Source: Parolsenella sp958406235 (GTDB lineage Bacteria > Actinomycetota > Coriobacteriia > Coriobacteriales > Atopobiaceae). Taken from it: DNA of 64,000 nt. The notes beneath the pieces were generated by a model. It worked only from the letters and a program-made list of their open reading frames with translations. It did not search any database and was not told where the DNA came from. The position numbers and the translations under genes were made by a program. Within the stretch, counting starts at the first letter, position 1; every line of letters starts with the position of its first letter. Shown one piece after another: positions 9,221 through 17,193 of the stretch. Location: positions 124,001 to 188,000 of the forward strand of contig NZ_JBCLNF010000004.1 of assembly GCF_039062465.1 (NCBI RefSeq), in the 5' to 3' direction.

Positions 9221-9762
9221 TCCTCGCAAGCATTTTCCGCGGCCAATGGTCAAAAACACCTTCTTGGCGTACGGTCCAAGTCAATCACATCCTCAGTTGC
9301 TTGACTGGAGTCAAGCAACTGAGGACTTAAGGAGTCCTCTACCCAAGCCCAGCCACACCTTACGGGCCCAAATCGATCAATTAACCGTCTCACGCACCGC
9401 GCATCACACCACAAATTGTCTTCAGGCGTACGCCAAGATGGGTTTTTTGACCATCCTCTCGGAAAAAACCTCTGGCGACATTAGAGGGGCGAGCAGAAGG
9501 CGTTTACATGGCTTGGCATCAGCGGACTTCGACTCCGTAGATATGTCAACGACCCCACGGAACCACTTTGCATGGCTTGTTGCCCACGAGGTGCGATGCC
9601 CGCCCTCTCAGGCGCAGACCTGCCACGTGGGCTCGTAGCTAGAGCCGTTCGCCAGATGCCTCATCCGTCAAAGCCGTGTAATTCGGGCAACGGAGACTCG
9701 GTTGGTCTATCCTTTTCAAATCAGAGCCACCGACACGCAAACGTACACCACTTGGAGCACAC
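9221..9762. other. Long non-coding stretch with nested inverted repeats
   Basis: This 542-base stretch between ecfT and the hydrolase gene has no supported gene on either strand. It contains the terminal-inverted-repeat element at 9248-9452 annotated separately. The remainder (9453-9762) must hold the promoter of the hydrolase; a palindromic GGCGTACGCC lies at 9426-9435, and AAAAAACC pairs with the GGTTTTTT just upstream. No known riboswitch consensus could be confirmed. Confidence 0.5.
9248..9452. repeat. 205-bp element with 26-bp imperfect terminal inverted repeats
   Basis: Bases 9248-9273 and the reverse complement of 9427-9452 agree at 23 of 26 positions, both starting GGTCAAAAA and ending CTTGGCGTACG. 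The dinucleotide AT lies directly outside both ends. Inside is a perfect 16-bp hairpin (9290-9305 with 9310-9325, loop TGGA) overlapping a second 7-bp hairpin, GAGGACT (9321-9327) with AGTCCTC (9333-9339). No transposase is encoded. It may be a non-autonomous element or a structured RNA. Confidence 0.6.
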
Positions 9763-10962
9763 ATGTCGCGAAGCAACCTCCGCCCCACCGAGGGCGTTTC
9801 CTCATATGAAAAAGACGGGCTCAACACCCTTTCCCACCCGCAGAAGCTCATGACGCGCCGCACGGCTCTCAAGGCCATGTTTGGCCTTTCCGTTATCACC
9901 GCCGGTATGCTCGGCGCGCCTTCCTCGGCTTTTGCCGCAAAGGCCTCCCAACAGACGACCAACGCCCTCAACTCCGCCCAGGCAGAGCTTGACGCCGCCC
10001 AGGCCAAGCTCGACGCCATCGCCGCGGAGTACCAGGAGCTCAACCAGAAGCTCAACGAGACCGTCGGCAAGATCGAGGACGTCCAAGCCCAAATCGATGC
10101 CAAGCAGGCGGAAATCGACGCCAAGCAGGCGGAAATCGACGCTAAGCAAGATCAACTCGCCAACCGCATCTCGAGCAGCTACAAGACCGGCAACTCGGAC
10201 ATCCTCGCCCTCATCCTCAACTCCCAGAGCTTTGAGGAGTTCTCGAACAATCTGTTCTACATGGGCAAGATCAATGCCAGCGACGAGCAGCTGATCGACG
10301 ACGTCAAGACCGCCAAGGCGGAGCTCGAACAGGCAAAGGGTGAGCTCGAACAGCAGAAGGCTGAGCTCGAGCAGCTCAAGGAGGAGCAGACCCAGCAGCT
10401 TCAGGCCGTTCAGGCCAAGCAGAACGAGGCTAGCTCCGTCGTCAACAGCCTCTCCGATGACGTGAAGGCCCTCATGGCGAAGCGCGACGCGGAGATCGCT
10501 GCCGCAGCCGAGGAGGAGCGCCGCCAGGCGGAAGCCGCGAAGGCGGCCGCGAGCGCTGCCGGCGGCGTCTCCGGCAACCTCAGCAATGCCTCCCCGACTG
10601 ACAAGGGCGCCGCCATCGTCGCCGCCTGCCACCGAGTCGCCTCTCCGGGCGCGGGCCTCTGCGCCATGTGGGTAAGCCGCGTCTACCAGGCCGCCGGCCT
10701 TGGCTATCCCGGCGGCAACGCCAACAACATGTACTGGAACTACTGCACGAGCTCCAACAAAAGCGATTTGCAGGCGGGCATGATCGTTGCAGTTTCGACG
10801 CACGGCAGCACCGCAGCCGGCCGCATCTACGGCCACGTTGGCATCTACATCGGCGGTGGCATGGTCATGGAGAACGTGGGCTACATCAACACGCAGAGTC
10901 TCGACTCCTGGATTGCCTCCTACGGCGACATCGTCACGCCTCGTTGGGGATGGGCCGGCTAG
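9763..10962 (+). CDS. Secreted coiled-coil peptidoglycan hydrolase (NlpC/P60- or CHAP-like)
   Basis: A 399-residue exported protein. A signal sequence spans about 30-58 with a twin-arginine-like TRRTALK (31-37), a hydrophobic core and an AFA cleavage site; 29 residues precede it from ATG 9763, so the internal ATG at 9850 may be the real start. Residues 62-265 are an extended Ala/Glu/Lys/Gln coiled coil with threefold tandem DAKQAEI-type heptads (112-129), like the regulatory coils of PcsB, CwlO and RipC. The C-terminal 280-399 carries a likely Cys-His dyad, GLCAMW (Cys300) and GHVGIYIG (His358), typical of papain-fold peptidoglycan amidases/endopeptidases. Such proteins split daughter cells and are commonly activated by FtsEX; none is linked here. 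Confidence 0.85.
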   Translation: MSRSNLRPTEGVSSYEKDGLNTLSHPQKLMTRRTALKAMFGLSVITAGMLGAPSSAFAAKASQQTTNALNSAQAELDAAQAKLDAIAAEYQELNQKLNETVGKIEDVQAQIDAKQAEIDAKQAEIDAKQDQLANRISSSYKTGNSDILALILNSQSFEEFSNNLFYMGKINASDEQLIDDVKTAKAELEQAKGELEQQKAELEQLKEEQTQQLQAVQAKQNEASSVVNSLSDDVKALMAKRDAEIAAAAEEERRQAEAAKAAASAAGGVSGNLSNASPTDKGAAIVAACHRVASPGAGLCAMWVSRVYQAAGLGYPGGNANNMYWNYCTSSNKSDLQAGMIVAVSTHGSTAAGRIYGHVGIYIGGGMVMENVGYINTQSLDSWIASYGDIVTPRWGWAG

Positions 10963-11009
10963 GCCAACGCTCGGCAGCCCTTCCATTGCAGCATACGCTC
11001 GCTAAAGCA

Positions 11010-11046
11010 GCGGGGTCGCCCGGTTAATTCGAGCGATCCCGCTTTT
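11010..11046 (+). terminator. Rho-independent terminator after the hydrolase gene
   Basis: GCGGGGTCGC (11010-11019) pairs with GCGATCCCGC (11033-11042), one G-U pair, followed by TTTT. Confidence 0.85.
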
Positions 11047-11121
11047 GTCAGCATTCTGTTCTCGTCATTCGCACGGCACGAAAGCCGTTTGCTCGTTCGC
11101 GGCACCACAGCCGCTTGCTCG

Positions 11122-11337
11122 TTATTCCTTTGATCTGTCAGGAACGGCGATGGCAATAATGCCAAGTACAATGGGAGTGGTAAAAACGCCTATGAAGTAG
11201 AGCATCCATCTGTTCTCGACAGAAAACCCCTTCATCTGGATGATGTCCGCCAACAGACGTACCGCCAAGAGATACGCAGCGAACGCCGCAACGTAGAACA
11301 GAACCAAGACAATGGCGAAACCGTTTGCCAAATACAT
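11122..11337 (-). CDS. Small two-helix membrane protein, function unknown
   Basis: A 71-residue protein with two hydrophobic segments (about 5-32 and 46-64, the latter YFIGVFTTPIVLGIIAIAV) and a charged middle and tail. I do not recognise a family. The ATG at 11337 has GAGGG three bases upstream, and the gene is preceded by an unusually AT-rich segment with an inverted repeat, both of which support a real gene. It is an isolated minus-strand gene between two plus-strand genes. Confidence 0.55.
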   Translation of the reverse strand: MYLANGFAIVLVLFYVAAFAAYLLAVRLLADIIQMKGFSVENRWMLYFIGVFTTPIVLGIIAIAVPDRSKE

Positions 11338-11350
11338 AAACCCTCATTTC

Positions 11351-11390
11351 TATCGATAGGGTATTTCGGTCGATATATACCCTGTAATAT
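11351..11390 (-). promoter_or_regulatory. AT-rich promoter/operator of the small membrane protein
   Basis: AGGGTAT (11358-11364) and ATACCCT (11377-11383) form a 7-bp inverted repeat separated by 12 bases, next to the palindrome TATCGATA (11351-11358). The composition is sharply more AT-rich than surrounding DNA. It looks like a regulator binding site over the promoter; the regulator is unknown. Confidence 0.4.
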
Positions 11391-11557
11391 GGTGAGAACT
11401 CGCCCCCTATCGCCAAGCGGCAGGGTGCAGCACTGGCGTAGTTGCCAACTGCCGTTCGCACCGCGAGCACAACCATATCGGCACTATAATGGGAACCTGG
11501 TGTGGACAAGGTCCGCCCTGTCTACGTGTCACTGAACGCCTGGGCGAAAGGAACCCC

Positions 11558-12613
11558 ATGAGCGAGAAGATCGATCCCAAAGACACCTGCGTTCTCGTCA
11601 CCGGCGGCGCCGGCTTCATCGGCAGCCACACCGTGGTCGAGCTGCTTCAGAAGGATTACAAGGTCGTCATCGTCGATGATCTCTCCAACGCCTCCGCGAA
11701 GGTCGAGGACCGCATCAAGACCATCGTTGGCCCCGATGCAGCCAAGAACCTCGAGCTCGTCATCGCGGACGTGAATGATCGCGCCGCGCTCGAGCAGATC
11801 TTCGACACCCACACGATCGACCGCGTCATCCACTTCGCCGGCTTCAAGGCCGTGGGTGAGTCCGTCTCCAAGCCGATCGAGTACTACTCAAACAACCTCG
11901 GCAACACGCTCACGCTCGTCGACGTCATGCGCGAGCACGGCTGCAAGTCCATCATCTTCTCCAGCTCCGCCACCGTCTACGGCGACCCGGACTCCCTGCC
12001 CCTCACCGAGGCCAGCCCCAAGAAGAACGCCACCAACCCCTATGGTTGGACCAAGTGGATGATTGAGCAGATCCTGACCGACCTCCACACCGCTGACCCC
12101 GAGTGGAACGTCGTCCTTCTCCGCTACTTCAACCCCATCGGAGCCCACCCCTCCGGGCTCATGGGCGAGGACCCCAAGGGCATTCCCAACAACCTCGTGC
12201 CCTACGTCGCGCAGACCGCCATCGGCAAGCGCGAGGCCGTCCACGTCTTCGGCGATGACTACGACACGCCCGACGGCACCGGCGTCCGCGACTACATCCA
12301 CGTCTGCGATCTCGCCACCGGCCACGCTGCCGCCCTCGCCTGGATGAACGGCAAGACCGGCGTCGAGATCTTCAACCTCGGCACCGGCAAGGGCACCTCT
12401 GTGCTCGAGATCATCAAGGCCTTCTCCCGCGCCTGCGGCAAGGACATCCCCTACGTCATCGACCCGCGCCGCCCCGGCGACGTCACCTCGAACTACGCGG
12501 ACTGCTCCAAGGCCAAGGCCGAGATGGGCTGGGAGGCCAAGTACGACATCGACGACATGTGCCGCGACTCCTGGAACTGGCAGTCCAAGAACCCCAACGG
12601 CTACGAGGGCTAG
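11558..12613 (+). CDS. galE: UDP-glucose 4-epimerase
   Basis: A 351-residue short-chain dehydrogenase-fold enzyme interconverting UDP-glucose and UDP-galactose (Leloir pathway, cell-surface polysaccharide precursors). Seen: NAD-binding GGAGFIGSH (about 15-23), the catalytic SSSATVYG serine/threonine segment, and the YxxxK pair in NPYGWTKWMIEQ; the following RYFNPIGAHPSG is typical of GalE rather than other epimerases. Start at ATG 11558 after GAAAGGA; upstream in-frame start 11489 adds an unrelated tail. It is followed after nine bases by a prenyl synthase gene, likely co-transcribed. Confidence 0.94.
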   Translation: MSEKIDPKDTCVLVTGGAGFIGSHTVVELLQKDYKVVIVDDLSNASAKVEDRIKTIVGPDAAKNLELVIADVNDRAALEQIFDTHTIDRVIHFAGFKAVGESVSKPIEYYSNNLGNTLTLVDVMREHGCKSIIFSSSATVYGDPDSLPLTEASPKKNATNPYGWTKWMIEQILTDLHTADPEWNVVLLRYFNPIGAHPSGLMGEDPKGIPNNLVPYVAQTAIGKREAVHVFGDDYDTPDGTGVRDYIHVCDLATGHAAALAWMNGKTGVEIFNLGTGKGTSVLEIIKAFSRACGKDIPYVIDPRRPGDVTSNYADCSKAKAEMGWEAKYDIDDMCRDSWNWQSKNPNGYEG

Positions 12614-12622
12614 GACGGCCGC

Positions 12623-13669
12623 GTGAGCAACACCTTCCCCGGATATCTGAAGGAGCGCCTGCCCCTCGTGGAGCAGGCGCTCTCCCGCGTCGCGGCAACC
12701 CCGCTTGACGGCACCTCCTGCGCGACGGCAGACCTCAGCCGCTACCTCTACGCGCCCCTCGCCCACTTCACCTCGGGCGGAGGCAAGCGCGTGAGGCCGG
12801 TCCTCTGCCTGCTCGGCGCCGAGGCCGTAGGCGCCGCGCCAGAGCGCGCCCTCTCCGCCGGCATTGCCATCGAGCTCTTCCAGAGCGCCGCGCTCGTCCA
12901 CGACGACATCGCGGACGAGTCCGAGCTCCGCCGCGGCGAGCCGTGCCTCTACGTCACGGAGGGAACGGGCGTCGCCATCAACATGGGAGACCTCGCCCTC
13001 ACGCAGGTGTTCGAGGTTGTCATGGAGGACGCCGCGCTTGACGCGCCCACCAAGCTGTCGCTTCTACGCAGCCTCGCCACGATGGAGCGCCACACCCTCG
13101 AGGGACAGGCGCTCGACCTCGGTTGGGCACGCGACGGGCGCTGGGACATCACGAGCGCGGACTACACTTTCATGGTCACGAGCAAGACGGCCTACTACAC
13201 GGCCGCCTACCCGCTCTACCTCGGCGCCATCGCCGGTGGTGCCAGCGAGGACGTCGCACGCGAACTCTACGCGATTGGCATCGAGGCCGGCGTCGCCTTC
13301 CAGCTACAGGATGACCTGCTGAACCTCGTCGGCGACGCAGACGCCCAAGGCAAGGACTTCAGGAGCGACATCACGGAGGGCAAGCGCACGCTCGCCGTGG
13401 TCCACGCGCTCGAAAACCTTGGCACCGCAGAGCGCGACGAGCTCGTGTCGCTCCTGACCGCAAGCGTGACCGCGCCCGATGACCTCGCACGCGCCGTTGA
13501 GCTCATCGAAGCGGGTGGCGGCATCGAGCATTGCCGCTCGCTCGCCGAGAAGGGTGCGGAGGAGACCAAGCGCCTGGCAGCAGAGGCGGCGGAAAAGGGC
13601 CACATTACGTTTGGGGCTCGCGACCTACTCTGCTCTATGGCAGACTTCTTTGTAGAGCGCGCGGCCTAG
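12623..13669 (+). CDS. Polyprenyl diphosphate synthase
   Basis: A 348-residue all-helical trans-isoprenyl diphosphate synthase, condensing IPP with allylic diphosphates to make a longer chain for menaquinone or another lipid. Seen: GKRVRP (54-59), first aspartate-rich motif D94-D-I-A-D98, and the second motif as DDLLN (230-234), where most bacterial enzymes have DDxxD. LVHDDIADES with bulky residues before it suggests a medium or long product, but chain length cannot be fixed. GTG start at 12623 follows AGGACGG. It sits between galE and a peptidoglycan-binding protein, suggesting an envelope role. Confidence 0.88.
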   Translation: MSNTFPGYLKERLPLVEQALSRVAATPLDGTSCATADLSRYLYAPLAHFTSGGGKRVRPVLCLLGAEAVGAAPERALSAGIAIELFQSAALVHDDIADESELRRGEPCLYVTEGTGVAINMGDLALTQVFEVVMEDAALDAPTKLSLLRSLATMERHTLEGQALDLGWARDGRWDITSADYTFMVTSKTAYYTAAYPLYLGAIAGGASEDVARELYAIGIEAGVAFQLQDDLLNLVGDADAQGKDFRSDITEGKRTLAVVHALENLGTAERDELVSLLTASVTAPDDLARAVELIEAGGGIEHCRSLAEKGAEETKRLAAEAAEKGHITFGARDLLCSMADFFVERAA

Positions 13670-13762
13670 CCGCGAGCAAGAACAGGGCCCACGGGGCCCA
13701 CGAGATATCTAGAGGCGCGGCGCTCCCCCAGGCGGCCGCGCAGGCACACAAGGAGTACTTTG

Positions 13763-14671
13763 ATGGATCCGATTCGCGAGGGCATGACCGGCTCGATGGT
13801 CGAGGACGTCCAGGATCGCCTGGCATCGCTCGACTACGAGATTGACGAGGCGGAGCGCTCCGCATCCGAGTTTGGCTCGTCCACCGCAAACGCCGTGGCT
13901 CGCTTCCGCATCGAACACGGCCTGTCCATCTCGGCGGAAGTTGACCTGCCCTGCTGGTCCGTCCTCGTCGACGAGTGCTACCAGATGGGTGATCGCACCC
14001 TCTACCTGCGTCTCCCCAACTTCCACGGCAACGATGTCCGCTGTCTGCAGAACGCGCTCAACGTCCTCGGCTTCTCCTGTGGCGAGGCCGATGGCTACTA
14101 TGGGCCCCACACGGAGGGTGCCGTCAAGCTCTTCCAGGAGAACGTTGGCATGCTCGCAGACGGCATCGCCTTCGCTGACACCTTCGACGCCATCGAACGC
14201 CTTCGTCACGTCTGGGCCGGTAAGCCCGCTCAGGGTCCTCATCCCATGAGCGGCATGAGCTTCGCCCGTGCCGCGCTCGTTCTCGATGAGGTCGCCGTTG
14301 CACTCACCGCCGAAGACCCGATCTCGCGCAATGTCGCCGGCCGCATCTGGAACATCGCTCGCGCCATGTCCGATGACACCGGTCTTCGCCTCGTCGACTC
14401 GACCGCCGACGCCCTCCCGACCGACCGCGCCGTTATCGTCCTTGCCGTGACGCCGCGCCCCGCTGTCTCCTCCGTCGCCAACGTGACTATGGCAGACGAC
14501 GGCGACCTCGCCCTGCGCCTGCGCACGGCCCTTGAGAGTTCGCGCACCAAGCCTCCCGTGGTTCGTATCGAGCTGCCCGCAGACCCCAATTTCGACGGCT
14601 CCTTCACCATCAACGACGCCCAGATGCTCGCCGTCTCGCTTGTCGACACGCTCTGCGCGGCGCTTTCCTAG
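13763..14671 (+). CDS. Twin peptidoglycan-binding-domain protein, CwlM-like without visible amidase motifs
   Basis: A 302-residue protein without signal peptide. It has two PG_binding_1-type repeats: about 8-66 (VEDVQDRLASLDYEID...AVARFRIEHGL) and about 88-140 (VRCLQNALNVLGFSCGEADGYYGPHTEGAVKLFQ). The C-terminal half (about 163-300) has an alpha/beta pattern like a shortened amidase_3 domain, but the zinc-ligand signatures of that family (such as DPGHGG) are not seen. A cytoplasmic, catalytically dead amidase relative recalls actinobacterial CwlM, which regulates MurA; this is inference. ATG 13763 follows AGGAG at seven bases; the TTG just before it is less likely. Confidence 0.72.
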   Translation: MDPIREGMTGSMVEDVQDRLASLDYEIDEAERSASEFGSSTANAVARFRIEHGLSISAEVDLPCWSVLVDECYQMGDRTLYLRLPNFHGNDVRCLQNALNVLGFSCGEADGYYGPHTEGAVKLFQENVGMLADGIAFADTFDAIERLRHVWAGKPAQGPHPMSGMSFARAALVLDEVAVALTAEDPISRNVAGRIWNIARAMSDDTGLRLVDSTADALPTDRAVIVLAVTPRPAVSSVANVTMADDGDLALRLRTALESSRTKPPVVRIELPADPNFDGSFTINDAQMLAVSLVDTLCAALS

Positions 14672-14714
14672 CAGATAAGGCACTGCCACACATAGCTCTT
14701 CTGCCATCGACATT

Positions 14715-14755
14715 AAGGCTCGAGATCCGTTCAACGATTGGGTCTCGAGCCTTTT
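14715..14755 (+). terminator. Rho-independent terminator
   Basis: GGCTCGAGA (14717-14725) pairs perfectly with TCTCGAGCC (14743-14751), followed by TTTT; two further C-G pairs extend the stem inward. Confidence 0.9.
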
Positions 14756-14866
14756 CCCTTACATATCTGTCACCTGTCGAGTTCTTAGCATCAGGCCAAG
14801 CACTGTCCGATATGCTTGCCTGGATTGCACGCTGCCCAAAATGACCCCGATCCCCACGGAGGCCAC

Positions 14867-16372
14867 ATGCAACCCGGCAACCATGAGCAGGAGACCCAGA
14901 AGCTGGACGTCATCTCCCCCAACCCTCTCGCTGCCCCTGATCCCAATGACCCCCTGGCAGACCTCGATCCCGAGGAGCGCGAGGCCTACGAGCAGCTGAA
15001 GCGCATGCGTGCCGAGCGTCGCCGCAAGAAGCTGATCAGGAGGGGCGTCGTCGTTGGCATCATCGCCGCACTCGTCGCGGGTTTCTTCGTCTTCCGCGCC
15101 GTCACGGCAAACAAACCGGATGACAGCATCCAGGTCGTCACCACCCCTGCCTACACCGGCCCCTTCACGACTGAGGTCACCGGATCCGGCTCCATCAAGC
15201 CCTCCTCCTCGTATGTGGTTCAGCCCCAGATCGACGGCACGATTGACTCCGTCAACGTCGTTGCCGGACAGACGGTCAAGGCGGGCGACGTCCTCTTCAC
15301 CATCAAGAACGATGACCTTGACCGCGCCATCAACGAGGCAGGACGTGGCGTTCGCACCGCCAAGCAAGGCGTTGACGAGGCAAACCAAGGGGTCGAGCAG
15401 GCGAAGCAGACCGTCAGTGCCGCGGAGGAGGCCGTCGGCAAGGCGCAGAATCTGCTGAACGCGAATCCTGGCGACACGGATTTGCAGGCGGCCCTCGAAG
15501 AAGCCCAGGCCGAGCTCAAGAGCGCCCGCAATGCGCTCACCGAGGCCCAGCGCGCTCCCGAGTCCGCCCAGATCTCGCTCGAGGCAGCAAGCGACGCGTA
15601 CAACCAGGCAGTCGAGCGCGCTGAGCAGCGCACCGTTAAGTCCCCCATCGACGGCACCATCGTCGAGCTCAACGCCCAGCCAGGCGCTACCGTGGGCCAG
15701 GCGGTCGCTAGCGCGGGCACCCAGGGCACCGGCTCGCTTTGCCTGGTCGCCAATCTCTCCCAGATGAACGTCACGCTCCAGATCAGTGAGGTCGACATCA
15801 ACAAGCTTTCCCTTGACCAGACCGCGAACGTCACCTTCTCCGCCGTTCCAGACCTCACGCTCTCCGCGACCGTCAAGTCCATTGCCTCGACCTCCAGCGG
15901 CAACGATGGTGGTGGCTACGGCTATGGTGGAGGCAGCGGTGCCACCTACGCCGTCGAGCTCGTCATCCCCACGCCAGACCCGCGCCTCAAACCCGGCATG
16001 ACGGCAGACGTCTCCATCATCACGAACTCCATAGACTCCGCCCTCATCGTTCCCTCCGCCGCCGTAACGGACTTCGGCGATGGAACCGGCGTCGTTTACG
16101 TCGAGGATGACGAGAAGACCCATGCCGCGCACACCGTCCACGTCGAGATTCTTGGCGACAACGGCTCAGAGACCGCCATCAAGCCCACGGAGGGCGCGAT
16201 CCGCGACGGCGACCTCGTCATCATCTCCGGCATGGAAGCCGCGACCATAGACGATATTGATGCCGGCACCATGGGCGACGTTGCCGGAAACGCCGCAGAC
16301 GTTGCCTCCGGCGACGCCTCCGAAAGCTCCCTCGACGCATCCGTCGAGGGCGAGACGACTGTGGCGCGATAA
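14867..16372 (+). CDS. HlyD/MacA-type membrane fusion protein
   Basis: A 501-residue periplasmic-adaptor-type subunit of a tripartite-like exporter, here anchored in a monoderm membrane. A Pro/Asp-rich cytoplasmic start and basic stretch precede one membrane helix (about 60-79); then come a lipoyl-like half (SYVVQPQIDGTIDSVNVVAGQTVKAGD), an alpha hairpin (about 150-250, Ala/Glu/Gln-rich coiled coil), the second lipoyl half (KSPIDGTIVELNAQPGATV) and a beta-barrel domain. A glycine/tyrosine-rich insert lies near residues 346-360 and an Asp/Ser/Ala-rich tail ends the protein. ATG 14867 follows CGGAGG. The ATPase starts two bases after its stop. Confidence 0.9.
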   Translation: MQPGNHEQETQKLDVISPNPLAAPDPNDPLADLDPEEREAYEQLKRMRAERRRKKLIRRGVVVGIIAALVAGFFVFRAVTANKPDDSIQVVTTPAYTGPFTTEVTGSGSIKPSSSYVVQPQIDGTIDSVNVVAGQTVKAGDVLFTIKNDDLDRAINEAGRGVRTAKQGVDEANQGVEQAKQTVSAAEEAVGKAQNLLNANPGDTDLQAALEEAQAELKSARNALTEAQRAPESAQISLEAASDAYNQAVERAEQRTVKSPIDGTIVELNAQPGATVGQAVASAGTQGTGSLCLVANLSQMNVTLQISEVDINKLSLDQTANVTFSAVPDLTLSATVKSIASTSSGNDGGGYGYGGGSGATYAVELVIPTPDPRLKPGMTADVSIITNSIDSALIVPSAAVTDFGDGTGVVYVEDDEKTHAAHTVHVEILGDNGSETAIKPTEGAIRDGDLVIISGMEAATIDDIDAGTMGDVAGNAADVASGDASESSLDASVEGETTVAR

Positions 16373-16374
16373 CC

Positions 16375-17190
16375 ATGCCCGTCATCGACGTCAAGAACAT
16401 CCACCGCATCTTCGAGACGGGTGCCGGCTTCAACCACGTTCTTCGCGGAGTGTCCCTCACGGTCAACAAGGGCGAGTTCGTCGCCATCATGGGACCCTCG
16501 GGCTCGGGCAAGTCGACCCTCATGAACATTCTCGGCCTGCTCGACACGCCCACCACGGGCACGTATCGCCTCGAGGGAGTCGACATCTCGACCCTCTCTG
16601 ACGACGACCTCTCCTTCGTGCGTGGCAGGCGCATCGGCTTCGTGTTTCAGAGCTTCAACCTCCTACCGCGTGCCACGGTGCTGCGCAACGTCATGTTGCC
16701 GCTCGCCTATGCCGAGGTAGACCGTCGCGAACGCGAACCACGCGCGATTCGCGCGCTCACGGCCGTCGACATCGCGCCGGACCACTTCGACCACCTGACC
16801 AACGAGCTCTCCGGCGGACAGATGCAACGCGTCGCCATCGCACGCGCCCTCGTCAGCGACCCGGCGATCATCCTCGCGGATGAGCCCACCGGCAACCTCG
16901 ACTCCGCCACTGGCGAGATGGTCATGCAGACCTTCGAGCGCCTTCGCGACCGCGGTAAGACCATCGTCCTCATCACGCACGACCCAAACGTCGCCGCACG
17001 TGCGGACCGCGCCCTGCACATCCTCGACGGGCGCCTTGCAGACGGCGCCTTCGCGGGCGGCGGGCGCGTCGGTGGCACGCTCGGGACACTCGCGAGCGCT
17101 GAAGCCGCCGCCGCAACACGCCTCCAGCGCGTTACGACGCCCGACCCAGGCAGCGCCACGTCGCTCCCCAACCGCATTCCGGAGGTGTAA
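16375..17190 (+). CDS. MacB/LolD-type ABC transporter ATPase
   Basis: A 271-residue ABC ATPase of the MacB/FtsE class powering a mechanotransmission-type exporter. Walker A is GPSGSGKST (40-48), Q-loop QSFNLLP, signature LSGGQMQR (145-152), Walker B IILADEP (Glu170) and an H-loop LITHD. After about 225 it carries a non-conserved Gly/Ala-rich tail of some 45 residues. It lies between the adaptor and the permease, so the three genes form one exporter operon. Substrate is unknown; relatives export peptides, macrolides or act in cell envelope stress. Confidence 0.94.
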   Translation: MPVIDVKNIHRIFETGAGFNHVLRGVSLTVNKGEFVAIMGPSGSGKSTLMNILGLLDTPTTGTYRLEGVDISTLSDDDLSFVRGRRIGFVFQSFNLLPRATVLRNVMLPLAYAEVDRREREPRAIRALTAVDIAPDHFDHLTNELSGGQMQRVAIARALVSDPAIILADEPTGNLDSATGEMVMQTFERLRDRGKTIVLITHDPNVAARADRALHILDGRLADGAFAGGGRVGGTLGTLASAEAAAATRLQRVTTPDPGSATSLPNRIPEV

Positions 17191-17193
17191 GAG

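Noticed and set aside
9453..9762. Possible c-di-AMP (ydaO) riboswitch ahead of the peptidoglycan hydrolase
   Set aside because: The location is typical, but the conserved blocks could not be recognised; only loose similarities (CATCCGTCA, CGGAGACTCGG) were found.
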